Source: CAZDET01 sp964504335
GTDB taxonomy: Bacteria; Bacteroidota; Bacteroidia; Chitinophagales; Saprospiraceae
Direction of reading: 5' to 3'
DNA length: 64,000 bases
Assembly (NCBI GenBank): GCA_964504335.1
Contig: CAZDET010000006.1
Location: forward strand, 75,933-139,932
Made by a program: the position numbers and the translations under genes. Below the pieces are notes generated by a model. The model saw only the letters and a list, made by a program, of their open reading frames with translations. It had not been told where the DNA came from and made no database searches. Positions 53,543-62,000 of the stretch are shown here, piece after piece (position 1 is the first letter of the stretch; the number at the start of each line of letters is the position of its first letter).

Positions 53543-53938
53543 TCACCGCTGGGTATAGGCATTTTCGTTTCGCAAATTATAAATCCCCCACATCATCACG
53601 ATCAATTCCAAAATCATCCCAATGGTATGCGGAGTTGAAACCCCGTCAATGATAGTGCTTAACAAGCGTCCGAATGCAATCCCTCCCATGAATACCACGT
53701 TACTGATTGTCGCGCTCCTCCAATACGCCGGTTTTCGCACCCCGATGATCCAGTAAATGGCGAATCCAATGTAAAGTCCCATAAGTGCCCTGAAAATGTT
53801 TTTCAGTTCTAGATTCTCCACTTCGAACTCAAAAAACAAAGGTAAAATCTTGCTCGGGTTAGCACCATAAATTATGGCTGCTCCGAACACAACGGCTGCC
53901 GAGAGGCCCAAGTGTAAGTTCTTAATAGCTTTGGTCAA
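53543..53938 (-). CDS. DUF4345 membrane protein
   Basis: 131 residues with four predicted helices: LSAAVVFGAAIIYGANPSKI, NIFRALMGLYIGFAIYWIIG, NVVFMGGIAFGRLLSTIIDG and TIGMILELIVMMWGIYNL. The ANPSKILPLFFxFEVENxELKNIFRALMGLYIGF core is the DUF4345 pattern. Function unknown. AT-rich, in the accessory block. Confidence 0.85.
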   Translation of the reverse strand: MTKAIKNLHLGLSAAVVFGAAIIYGANPSKILPLFFEFEVENLELKNIFRALMGLYIGFAIYWIIGVRKPAYWRSATISNVVFMGGIAFGRLLSTIIDGVSTPHTIGMILELIVMMWGIYNLRNENAYTQR

Positions 53939-54013
53939 TTCGAGAAAATTTTTTCTGTTTGTTGATTCACAATACGATCAATACATTATCGCCGGTGCAT
54001 TGGTACGGGTACA

Positions 54014-55054
54014 CTATTCTATTGCCATTAACCAATTCCTCATTGCATCGAGGAAGCCATTGCACCTAATCCAAGGTAAATCATTGTCTTGCATCTCGTA
54101 AAATCCACCGGTTTCACATTGGAACATATTATGGTTGCAATCCGGGAACGACCGAATAGTTAAATCGGTATTGAGGGCAAGGGTTTTCTCATACAAGGTT
54201 TTGGTTTTAATCCAGTCTACATTCATATCTCTTTCTCCAAATAGAGCTAATACCGGACAGTTGATACTCGACAGAATACCCCCAAAATCCTCCATATACA
54301 CTTGTAGCCCTGTCTCCTCATCCAGTGTTGCCTGCATAAATACCTGCTGATATTGGTAGTAGCCTGCTTCCGTGATTTCACCATTTGTAAACCTCGACAT
54401 AAAATCATTCTGCCTAAGGTTTTGCGTAGCCGCGAGGTAGGCTTCGTAACTACCACCCGAATGACAGATTTTTGCACCTTCTGCCCATTCTCCGACAAGT
54501 AGATCAATCGTATCCTTTAGGTGACCATTTATTTTTAAATTTTGATTGAGCAGATATTTGAAGTTTTCTTGATCATCTACTCCACTTACCGATATCCAAA
54601 ATTTAATGTCTTTATATTGATTGATAACGATTGGGTTTATCCAACCAGCTCTACTGATGCCCCACAACCCAATTTTGTCCGAACCTGGCAGCTGCTTTCT
54701 CTGCAACGTCTGGATTGCGGCTATTACTTCCAACGCACTATTTTGGACCGACTGATTGTAATTAAACGTACCGCCACTTTTCCCGCAGCCCATTTTATCC
54801 CACATATAGGTTGCATATCCCGATTCGGCAATTGCCTCCCGCACATCATAGTACCATTCTTGTGCAACCGCATCCGTTCGACCAGAGCCGTGTACGATGA
54901 GTACGATTCCTTTAAGGGTATCAATGTCCGGAACATTCAATACTCCATGCAGTACAACTCCTTCAAGCTCAAATTCCAAAATTTCCCGGCTAAGCTGGGC
55001 TTCGGAATTAGCCCCCGCTAGTAACAGCAGCAGAAGTATAATAATTTTTCTCAT
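54014..55054 (-). CDS. Alpha/beta hydrolase, exported
   Basis: 346 residues from the ATG at 55054, chosen because a signal peptide follows (RKIIILLLLLLAGANSEAQ). Hydrolase fold with oxyanion region IVLIVHGSGRTDAVAQ, nucleophile elbow GLWGISRAGW (Ser), ALFGERDMNVDW near the catalytic acid and DCNHNMFQ for the His. The sequence resembles peptidase S9/dienelactone-hydrolase-type esterases. Periplasmic. AT-rich like its neighbours. Confidence 0.85.
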   Translation of the reverse strand: MRKIIILLLLLLAGANSEAQLSREILEFELEGVVLHGVLNVPDIDTLKGIVLIVHGSGRTDAVAQEWYYDVREAIAESGYATYMWDKMGCGKSGGTFNYNQSVQNSALEVIAAIQTLQRKQLPGSDKIGLWGISRAGWINPIVINQYKDIKFWISVSGVDDQENFKYLLNQNLKINGHLKDTIDLLVGEWAEGAKICHSGGSYEAYLAATQNLRQNDFMSRFTNGEITEAGYYQYQQVFMQATLDEETGLQVYMEDFGGILSSINCPVLALFGERDMNVDWIKTKTLYEKTLALNTDLTIRSFPDCNHNMFQCETGGFYEMQDNDLPWIRCNGFLDAMRNWLMAIE

Positions 55055-55121
55055 TTTATGTAAGCCGTTATTGCCCACCCAATCACTACTGCGCCTGAAC
55101 CACCTGCCAAATACGCTCTTT

Positions 55122-55565
55122 TTACTTGATGCCACTTCCTTTTCCAAGTAAAGGTTTGTCTTTAATCAAATGGTACATCAAGGCCAGCTCAATACACACT
55201 TTCAATTCCTCTTTTGGTAGATCTTCGTCTAAACGAAATCTGATCGCCCGAGTTTTCTCGTAGGTGAATTTCGCACCGAACAATTTTTTGAAGGTTGGCA
55301 CCAATTTGCTAGTGCATTTGAAGTACATAGAGTAATAAGTAGGCGTTTTTTGCTTCCAATCTATTCTAATCGTGCTCCCCTTTTTTACCAGGTAACTAGG
55401 TTCTCCCCATTTTAAAGTTTCCTCTATTTCTCTAATTGTCCCGATTTCCGTTGCTGTCTCAATGATTAAGCTTCTCAGAACATGTAGTTTTGCTTTTATT
55501 TTCTCCGGATAAGAATCGAACTTTGCATCTACATCGGGGGCCCTTCTGATAATTAGTCCTTCCAT
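55122..55565 (-). CDS. DUF1801 protein
   Basis: 147 residues from the ATG at 55565. DUF1801/YdhG-like fold: DAKFDSYPEKIKAKLHVLRSLI, EIEETLKWGEPSYLVKKGSTIRIDWKQKTPTYYSMYFKC and RAIRFRLDEDLPKEELKVCIELAL. Similar proteins (frataxin-like fold) may bind iron. Function not settled. It is separated from the GNAT gene upstream by 47 bp containing a terminator hairpin. Confidence 0.82.
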   Translation of the reverse strand: MEGLIIRRAPDVDAKFDSYPEKIKAKLHVLRSLIIETATEIGTIREIEETLKWGEPSYLVKKGSTIRIDWKQKTPTYYSMYFKCTSKLVPTFKKLFGAKFTYEKTRAIRFRLDEDLPKEELKVCIELALMYHLIKDKPLLGKGSGIK

Positions 55566-55590
55566 CTTCCTTGTTTTTTCTCGGCAGCAC

Positions 55591-55608
55591 AAAACAGGCT
55601 TGCGCCTG
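55591..55608 (-). terminator. Factor-independent terminator after the GNAT gene
   Basis: On the minus strand CAGGC-GCAA-GCCTG (a five-pair stem with a GNRA-type loop) is followed by TTTT (55594-55591), 4 bp after the stop of the acetyltransferase gene. Stem, tight loop and T-run fit an intrinsic terminator, although the stem is short. Confidence 0.55.
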
Positions 55609-55612
55609 CAGC

Positions 55613-56119
55613 TTAGCTGCTGATTTTTCTTATGGAGTATATGTATTCATCATAGTATTGATCATTCTTGTATACTCCGTCTTTAATTACGGCTTCTTTT
55701 TTAAACCCAACTTTCTCCAACACCCTGTGTGAAGCCTTATTAAAGCCGAATGGTTTAGCATAAATTCTCGTTATATCAAAATTGGCAAAGCCATACCCTA
55801 CCATTAGCCGAACTGCCTGGGTAGCTATTCCCCTCCCCCAAAATGGTTCGGCAATCCAATACGCAATTGCGGCATTCTTCCTATGTATATCACTGTCTTG
55901 AAAGATACCAATTGAACCAACGGATTGCCCATCCGTGTCAATCGTTAATATTTTTCTGGGGAAATCCCTCTGCACTCGCTCTATAAATGCGTTGGCATCA
56001 GCTTCCGTATACGGGCTCGGGAATGCATCTGCCAGATTATTCCAAACATGGAGGTTATTTGCATGTTTCAGAAGATTATTGATATCTTCTTTTTCCCAAT
56101 CTCGAATGATGATTTTCAT
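55613..56119 (-). CDS. GNAT family N-acetyltransferase
   Basis: 168 residues. RimJ/RimL branch: IIIRDWEKEDINNLLKHANN, LTIDTDGQSVGSIGIFQDSD, AAIAYWIAEPFWGRGIATQAVRLMVGYGF (acetyl-CoA loop FWGRGIATQA with a canonical RxxGxA) and NKASHRVLEKVGFKKEAVIKDG. Fourth GNAT of the window. Substrate unknown. AT-rich. Confidence 0.9.
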   Translation of the reverse strand: MKIIIRDWEKEDINNLLKHANNLHVWNNLADAFPSPYTEADANAFIERVQRDFPRKILTIDTDGQSVGSIGIFQDSDIHRKNAAIAYWIAEPFWGRGIATQAVRLMVGYGFANFDITRIYAKPFGFNKASHRVLEKVGFKKEAVIKDGVYKNDQYYDEYIYSIRKISS

Positions 56120-56271
56120 TTTTTATTACGAAATTAATCCATCAACTTAAGAATAACAATTTGAAACACAAAACAATAAACCTGAATACACTTCTCTTCC
56201 AGCCACTTGCATTAATCACAGCTTTCAAAATGCCCGATTAGCATCTCTTAGTTACTTACTATTGTGTGTTT

Positions 56272-56764
56272 TTATTTTTCTTGGACCACTGTTTCTGGAA
56301 TTTCTTGTCCAAATTGCAATATGTATCCATTGTTGTCATAGATGGCAAATTCCCTCATTCCATATTCGAAATTCTCTATTGTATAACAAATTTTCATCTT
56401 GCCCTTTAATGAATTCCAAATCTCATCGGCATCTTCAGTATTAATGTAAAACGACCCCGTGAACATTGACTTTTCAAACGGAATGTGGTCGTTTGGTTTA
56501 CTTATCATCAATTCTACATTATCAAGTTGGTTCTCTGACAATTTTCGTGGTTATATCGACACAAATCCTCTGCCTTCAATCCTTTTAGGCCATCAGTTTT
56601 GTGTCGACCACAAAAATTGTCAAAGAAGGATCAAGTTTAACTCTTGCCCAACCCCAATCCGGTTCTATTGATAAACAAGTAAAGCCAAGAGTTTGCACAT
56701 AAAAGTCTACTGTTGCTTGCAAGTCGGCAGTGTAAATCATCGGTGTTAATTTGTCGAGTGCCAT
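56272..56764 (-). pseudogene. VOC/glyoxalase-fold gene split by the MITE-like element
   Basis: The ATG at 56764 opens MALDKLTPMIYTADLQATVDFYVQTLGF...WGWARVKLD, the N-terminal half of a VOC (glyoxalase/bleomycin-resistance) protein, then runs into the element at 56629. The rest, NVELMISKPNDHIPFEK...ENFEYGMREFAIYDNNGYILQFGQEI, is found beyond it. Removing 109 bp (101-bp element plus one 8-bp repeat) gives a continuous 127-residue frame (384 bp with stop), the normal VOC length. The gene is therefore disrupted; the C-terminal half has its own ATG inside the element and could be made as a fragment. Confidence 0.9.
56529..56629 (-). mobile_element. MITE-like element, 101 bp, copy 2
   Basis: Exact reverse complement of 27444-27544. 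Flanked by perfect direct repeats ATCAAGTT at 56521-56528 and 56630-56637, a target-site duplication of 8 bp. It interrupts a VOC-family gene, and removal of 109 bp restores the frame. No reading frame of its own looks real. The complete identity of the two copies means recent movement or recent homogenisation. Confidence 0.93.
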
Positions 56765-57078
56765 TGCTAGTGTATTTGTTGTACGATAGTTATTTATTGC
56801 AGTTAATGCAATAAACAAAACTTGACTCGACAGTGGACTTAATTCAAACCATTTTCCGCTTCGGTTGAAGGGAAGACGGGCTAATAGGTATTTAAGCCGA
56901 AAATCCTGAGCAAACTGGCCACCGGATGGAAGCCCCAATTAAACAGGAAGTTTCTCCCCCGCTCGTTCCCGAACACGGGAATCGTGTCGATCTGATTGGT
57001 GAGATAGGGACTGATAGCAATGAATGAGTTAATCCCTAATCTATGCAACAGACTTCCGCCATACGCCACTGGAATTCC
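56765..57078. other. Intergenic stretch of 314 bp between the VOC remnant and the second BNR gene
   Basis: On the minus strand a GTG at 57069 opens a 62-codon frame (to 56881) reading FIAISPYLTNQIDTIPVFG and FLFNWGFHPVASLLRIFG, 9 bp after the BNR stop. I do not recognise it; it could be a remnant of the end of a membrane protein or chance. No promoter or terminator is evident. Confidence 0.3.
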
Positions 57079-60000
57079 CTAGGGTTCCGTATTCCGGTCC
57101 AGTCTGTCATTCAAGATTTGTATACCCAGGGGTCGGCCCAGCTTATTGATTTCATCCAGACTTTTTTCCAACAAGCGGTCAAGCGCGGTCAGTTCGGTTT
57201 CCAGCTCTGCGGAGACGGCCTCGTAGACGGCTTCGGCCTGATCGGTGGGGCGATAATCCCCGCGTTGCTGATCGGCCATCAGAAAGGCCAGCCGGTTGTT
57301 GATGCGAATACCGTAATTGAGCGGATCCTGCCGGCTCTGATTCTTGGTCATGTGAATATTGTTTTCAATGACCGATAGATCCTCGTTCAGCTGATCGCAC
57401 AGTTGCAACAGGGTTTCGTAAGCGGGTTTATCCGCCAGCCGATCTTTGAAGTAGTTGATATCTTCCCGTATGCTACTAATATCGCGCATTGCCTGGTGTG
57501 CCTCGCTTACCCGATCGCGGACCTTCAGCAGAAAGGCCAGTTGCTGCTCGTAGTCTTCCTGGGTCGTTTCCAGGCGCGGATCGGGAAGAATGTCAAAAGT
57601 CGTTTCGGAGGTCGCTTCTTCTACCTTCAAAATGGCCCGGTAGGTGCCCGGTGCTGCTTTCGGGCCCTGATTCGGAGAAGAATATAGAATCATGCCATCA
57701 AATTCGAGAAAGCCCGGATAGCGCATATCCCAAACAAAGCGATTTTCATCCTCCCTAACTGGCAGTTGCTGCTCTTTCTCCTCGGCGTCCGAAGAAAAGA
57801 GCTGAATGGTCTGCCCCTCCATATTCTGAATTTCGAGCGAAACACGCTGCTCTTCGTACTCCTTGATGAAGAAATTGAAGAGCACTCCGTTGGGATGATT
57901 CTCTCCGGCCAAGCGATGATTAGGATCGCCTCTGCGACCGGCCTGCGCCATGCGATAGGCCGGTTTTGGACGATACAGATGATGTGACTGGCTAGCGATG
58001 TCTTCGCTCAGCTGGCGTACGGGGCCTAAATCATCGATCATCCAGAAGCTGCGCCCGTGCGTGGCCGCAATCAGGCTCTCATCACGTACGTGCAGATCGC
58101 GAATGGACGTGATCGGTAAGTTCAGCTGAAAGGGCTGCCAGTTGGCGCCATCATCAAAGGAAATGTACATCCCCCTTTCCGTACCGGCGTACAAGAGGCC
58201 TGGGCGTACCGGATCGGCACGTAGGGCCCTGGTGTAGTGCGTCGGTTCAATACCATTGACGATTTTCGTCCAGGTCTTTCCGTAGTCCGTGGTTTTGTAG
58301 AGATAAGGTTGGTAATCACCAAATTTGTAATGGGTGGCCGCCAAATAAGCCCCGCCTTTCTCGAAGGGATTCACATCAATACAGTTCATCATGTTCAGCC
58401 GGGGCGAGTCTTTGGGCGTTACATCGGTCCAGGTTTTACCGTTGTCGCGGCTGATGTGGACGAGCCCGTCATCGCTGCCCGTCCAAATAACGCCCGGCTC
58501 CAAAGTCGACTCAGCGATGGCGAAGATGTTGGCATAAAATTCGGCACCAGTATTATCCTGGGTGATCGGTCCACCGGATGATTTAATCGTCTCCGGATCG
58601 TTGCGGGTCAGATCAGGGCTGATAACTTCCCAGCTTTGCCCCTCATTGGTGGTTACGTGGACATAATTGGAAGTGGCATACAACCGATTCGAATCATTGG
58701 GGCTAAACATCACGGGGAAGTTCCAGTTGAACCGATATTTCATTACTTCGGCCCCAGAGCCGGCCGGGTTATCAGGGTATACATTGACCGATCGGGTTTG
58801 GCCAGTGCGATGATCGTGTCGCATCATATAGCCCTTGTAGGTCCCGCCGTATACGATATCACTATTCTTGGGGTCGGGCGCCAAGTGAGCACTTTCGCCA
58901 CCGGCTGAAGGTTCCCAATCCTTTTCTGATATCGTAGCCCCGGCAGAGCGATGCAGGATGCGGACCGTGCTGTTGTCTTGCTGGGCGCCGTAGATACGAA
59001 ACGGGAAGTGCGAATCAGTCGTAACCCGATAGAACTGCGAGGTGGGTTGATTGTAATAAGTGGTCCAGTTGTCGCCGGCGTCAAAGCTGATCTGCGCCCC
59101 ACCGTCATCAGCAATGGCCATCCGCTCGTTATCGAGAGGGTCGATCCAAAGGTCATGGTGGTCGCCGTGCGGAGTTCGGATGCTCTCAAAGGTTTTACCG
59201 CCGTCATTCGAGCGCCAAAAACCGACATTGAGTACATACACCCGGTCTTCGTTTTGGGTGTCGGCATAAATCCGGCTATAGTACCAGGCGCGTTGCCGTA
59301 GATTGCGATTCGCACTAGTGCGGGTCCAGGTCTTACCCGCATCATCCGAGCGAAACACCCCTCCGTCTTTGGCTTCAATGATCGCCCAAACCCGATCTGA
59401 ATTGAGCGGAGAAACCGTTACCCCAATGATGCCAATCACCCCTTTGGGCAGGCCCGGACGATCCGTGATTTTGGTCCAGGTGCTGCCACTATCGGTGCTT
59501 TTCCAGAGGTGGCTGCCGGGGCCACCGCTATCCATGCGGTACCCGTTGCGTTTGATCTGCCAACTGGAAGCGTACAGAATGCGCGGATTATTGGGATCAA
59601 AGGTAACATCCACGGCACCAGCCTGATCGCTGACGTAGAGGACCTTTTCCCAGCTTTGGCCGCCGTCTTGGGAGCGGTACAAGCCGCGCTCCTCGTTCGG
59701 AATCCAGAGGTTGCCCATCGCCGCCACATAGACGATGTCCGGATTATTGGGATGCACAATGATGCGCCCGATATGCTCCGTGCCCTGAAGGCCAATAAAC
59801 GTCCAGCTTTCACCAGCATCGGTTGAGCGCCAGAGTCCATTTCCGGATGATACATTGCCCCGTACGGTCTGCTCCCCTTCACCCACATAAATCACATTGG
59901 GGTCGCTCGGGGCTACTGCCACCGCACCGATGGAGCCCCCAAAATAACCATCCGAAATACAAGACCAGCTATTGCCGCCGTCATTGGATTTCCAAACACC

Positions 60001-60213
60001 GCCACCGGCCGTACCCATGTAGTAGAGGTTGGGTTGGCCAATTACTCCCTGAACGGTGCCGGCCCGCCCGCCCCGAAAGGGCCCGACGAGGCGCCACTGC
60101 ATGGTATTGTAAAGGGATTCGTCAAAGCCGCTAGTGGAAGAGGTCGTTTCCTGGGCTTGGAGAGACGGCAGCCATAGTAGGGCCACCAGAAGGAATAAGA
60201 GCGTTCTTTTCAT
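57079..60213 (-). CDS. BNR/VPS10-like beta-propeller protein, paralog of the 49616 gene
   Basis: 1044 residues from the ATG at 60213, set by the signal peptide TLLFLLVALLWLPSLQAQ. It shares with the gene at 49616-52912 the order LVGPFRGGRAGTVQGV, GGGVWKSNDGG and a series of Asp boxes (STDAGESW, SQDGGQSW, STDSGSTW, SRDNGKTW), plus the same C-terminal helical region (TALDRLLEKSLDEINKLG). Distant paralogs, not recent copies. Exported; ligand or substrate unknown. A GC-rich hairpin and a TAnnTTTG motif lie just upstream. Confidence 0.88.
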   Translation of the reverse strand: MKRTLLFLLVALLWLPSLQAQETTSSTSGFDESLYNTMQWRLVGPFRGGRAGTVQGVIGQPNLYYMGTAGGGVWKSNDGGNSWSCISDGYFGGSIGAVAVAPSDPNVIYVGEGEQTVRGNVSSGNGLWRSTDAGESWTFIGLQGTEHIGRIIVHPNNPDIVYVAAMGNLWIPNEERGLYRSQDGGQSWEKVLYVSDQAGAVDVTFDPNNPRILYASSWQIKRNGYRMDSGGPGSHLWKSTDSGSTWTKITDRPGLPKGVIGIIGVTVSPLNSDRVWAIIEAKDGGVFRSDDAGKTWTRTSANRNLRQRAWYYSRIYADTQNEDRVYVLNVGFWRSNDGGKTFESIRTPHGDHHDLWIDPLDNERMAIADDGGAQISFDAGDNWTTYYNQPTSQFYRVTTDSHFPFRIYGAQQDNSTVRILHRSAGATISEKDWEPSAGGESAHLAPDPKNSDIVYGGTYKGYMMRHDHRTGQTRSVNVYPDNPAGSGAEVMKYRFNWNFPVMFSPNDSNRLYATSNYVHVTTNEGQSWEVISPDLTRNDPETIKSSGGPITQDNTGAEFYANIFAIAESTLEPGVIWTGSDDGLVHISRDNGKTWTDVTPKDSPRLNMMNCIDVNPFEKGGAYLAATHYKFGDYQPYLYKTTDYGKTWTKIVNGIEPTHYTRALRADPVRPGLLYAGTERGMYISFDDGANWQPFQLNLPITSIRDLHVRDESLIAATHGRSFWMIDDLGPVRQLSEDIASQSHHLYRPKPAYRMAQAGRRGDPNHRLAGENHPNGVLFNFFIKEYEEQRVSLEIQNMEGQTIQLFSSDAEEKEQQLPVREDENRFVWDMRYPGFLEFDGMILYSSPNQGPKAAPGTYRAILKVEEATSETTFDILPDPRLETTQEDYEQQLAFLLKVRDRVSEAHQAMRDISSIREDINYFKDRLADKPAYETLLQLCDQLNEDLSVIENNIHMTKNQSRQDPLNYGIRINNRLAFLMADQQRGDYRPTDQAEAVYEAVSAELETELTALDRLLEKSLDEINKLGRPLGIQILNDRLDRNTEP

Positions 60214-60221
60214 TGTTGGGG

Positions 60222-60229
60222 CAAATTTA
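60222..60229 (-). promoter_or_regulatory. TAnnTTTG motif before the second BNR gene
   Basis: TAAATTTG on the minus strand, ending 8 bases before the ATG at 60213. Fits the Bacteroidota -7 element; no well-placed -33 is seen. If real, the transcript has a very short leader. Confidence 0.3.
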
Positions 60230-60237
60230 TTGACAAA

Positions 60238-60253
60238 GCCCCCTGCGGGGGGC
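60238..60253 (-). terminator. GC-rich hairpin upstream of the second BNR gene
   Basis: GCCCCC and GGGGGC pair perfectly around a 4-base loop, followed on the minus strand by TTTG. It lies between the DinB-like gene upstream and the BNR start, 25 bp before the latter, so it probably ends transcription entering from upstream, or acts in the leader. Confidence 0.45.
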
Positions 60254-60541
60254 ATTCCTTTTCCGTACAAGATCATAAAATTATTCGGTATGCTGCTACT
60301 GCTTATCTCACAGATACCATTCCTGTGCCAAACGCTGTATGTATTTTAAATCCAAAAATTCCATCAGCTTTTCTATTCGGTTTCTAGATTGAGTAAGTGG
60401 GCTGTATTTTAAACTTAAACAACTTCGGAATTTTTGAGACTTTCATTCAGTTTTGCAGCATTCGACTTGATAAAATTGTTGACGACTGGCTGTTGATTAA
60501 ATTTACCGGGAACCAAAACGCACATCTACACAAAATTATAT
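60254..60541. other. AT-rich intergenic region without recognised genes
   Basis: 288 bp between the hairpin and the DinB-like gene. I see no gene, RNA or repeat in it; composition is clearly more AT-rich than the BNR gene to the left. Confidence 0.5.
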
Positions 60542-61042
60542 TCAATCTGCACTGCTATCAATAACTTGCTCCGAGGTCAAACCAAAAATTGGTGGTGTTT
60601 TTATTTCATTCATTGCTAAATATATGTACAATTGACCTCTATGATGTACTTCATGTTCAATCAAGGCGCGTAGCCATTTCCAAATGGTTATTTCAGCCCC
60701 GGAAGGTGTTGTGCATTTTTTATTTAATTCAGCTTGAGTTAATTGCATAAATATTTGGTTGGATTCTTCATACATTTTGTCGTAGTAGGCCACGATATTA
60801 TCAAGCCCCTCGGCAAACTCTTTTCCGCAACCCGTATATTTGCTTTTGTAACCTAGAATAGTTTCAGCATACAAGTATCTTTCAATATTTGCTATGTGCC
60901 TGATAATATCTCCTATGGTGAATTTACCTTCTTTGTAAGTCCACTCAATTTTATCCGAAGGGATATAATCAAAGAGTCTTGTTGTTCTGTACTTTATTCT
61001 CGAATAATAGTTCAAAAAACGTTCGATATTATTAATCTCCAT
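60542..61042 (-). CDS. DinB family protein
   Basis: 166 residues from the ATG at 61042 (MEINNIERFLNYYSRI). Four-helix bundle with the three spaced histidines of the metal site: IRHIANIERYL (first) and EHEVHHRGQLYIYL (the HxxxH pair). The bundle and NKKCTTPSGAEITIWKWLRALIEHE segment fit DinB/DUF664-type proteins, which may be metal-dependent transferases linked to low-molecular-weight thiols. Strongly AT-rich coding sequence. Confidence 0.88.
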   Translation of the reverse strand: MEINNIERFLNYYSRIKYRTTRLFDYIPSDKIEWTYKEGKFTIGDIIRHIANIERYLYAETILGYKSKYTGCGKEFAEGLDNIVAYYDKMYEESNQIFMQLTQAELNKKCTTPSGAEITIWKWLRALIEHEVHHRGQLYIYLAMNEIKTPPIFGLTSEQVIDSSAD

Positions 61043-61160
61043 TACATCAATATATTTACTAATTGAATATCCGAATTCACATTTTTTTTGCTTGTTCCCA
61101 GAGTTTGGTGTACCTGGCGTTACTAGCAATGTAGATCACACCCATTGCTGGCGGTAGTAT

Positions 61161-61550
61161 TTAACTCAATGTTTTGGAAACACCAACATAAATGAATAAT
61201 GTCACTATCATTCCAATTATAAAGATTATATACGATAAAATTATTAAACCTATTTTAGTTATGGTTTTCTTTCCCTCAAATATCTGATTGATACACCAAA
61301 AATTATAGATAATCCCTAATACCAATGGTGTTATCATAAGTATATTCTCTTGATAAAAAAGAAAACCTAAAAGCAAGTAAATTATCATTTGCTGGTTAAT
61401 CGTAAAAAAGAAACCGTGATTTAACTGAAAAATACTATTTGGAATTTCGCTTAATAAGTAATTTAGATTTATGCGTTCGGTTTTTGAATTTTGCCCGCAT
61501 TGGCTACAGAATTTTCCAAGTAGTTCATTATTACAATTTTTGCACTTCAT
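61161..61550 (-). CDS. Short DUF3667-like membrane protein with zinc ribbon
   Basis: 129 residues. N-terminal zinc ribbon CKNCNNELLGKFCSQCGQ is followed by ERINLNYLLSEIPNSIFQLNHGFFFTI, the start of DUF3667. The next ~100 residues of typical members (the RPGxTIxEYLEGKR part and first helices) are absent; the protein jumps to the terminal helices (MIIYLLLGFLFYQ, NFWCINQIFEG, IGLIILSYIIFIIGMIVTLFIY). So it is an internally shortened member, probably still membrane-inserted. The frame is clean. Confidence 0.7.
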   Translation of the reverse strand: MKCKNCNNELLGKFCSQCGQNSKTERINLNYLLSEIPNSIFQLNHGFFFTINQQMIIYLLLGFLFYQENILMITPLVLGIIYNFWCINQIFEGKKTITKIGLIILSYIIFIIGMIVTLFIYVGVSKTLS

Positions 61551-62000
61551 TAAGGAGTGTTTTTTCTTTTATTCCCGCTAAGGGTTTGGCTATGCACAGT
61601 AATCCTTAGGGATGTTGCGGATAGCTATTGTTGACTTTTTTTGACAATTACGGATAGCAAACGAGTCGTTTTCATACATTTAATTTTATATCAACAACTA
61701 ACATTTTGTAAGCCAGTTTTCAGTTCCAAAAAAAAGGCTTTGTGGCGGTCAGCGTCAAAATAGCTTTTAATCGGAAGTGGCCTTGTCCTGTTTTTCAATA
61801 GAACTATCAGGGATGCCCAAAAGCGATGAAATGGCTCAGGTAGCCATTCATCTCTCGAGCTACTTGTTTTTCGGCTATTTGGCGTGCTGTCAGTAAAAAT
61901 GGTCGCAAGACATTAATTGAGCTAATACAAAGACCAAAAGCTCTTGGCTTTAATCAATTACTCTATTTGTATTAATTTCCTGCAAATTCAAGAACTGCAA
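61551..62000. other. 450-bp intergenic region with a possible coding remnant
   Basis: Lies between divergent genes. On the minus strand, 61807 to about 61950 reads SSINVLRPFLLTARQIAEKQ and VAREMNGYLSHFIAF before a stop; a +1 shift continues as LGIPDSSIEKQDKATSD to another stop. The amino-acid pattern looks protein-like, so this may be a decayed gene end, but I cannot name it. Elsewhere only AT-rich sequence is seen. Confidence 0.3.

Noticed and set aside
53000..61600. Integron-type gene cassette array
   Set aside because: The single-gene, same-strand, AT-rich units are suggestive, but I found no recurring attC-like sites between genes and no integrase. The imperfect inverted repeat at about 61113-61155 (AGCAATG/CATTGCT) has no second copy.
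61621..61680. Possible fourth copy of the MITE end (TTGACAATTA)
   Set aside because: Only about 10 bases match and no inverted partner or direct repeat is present.
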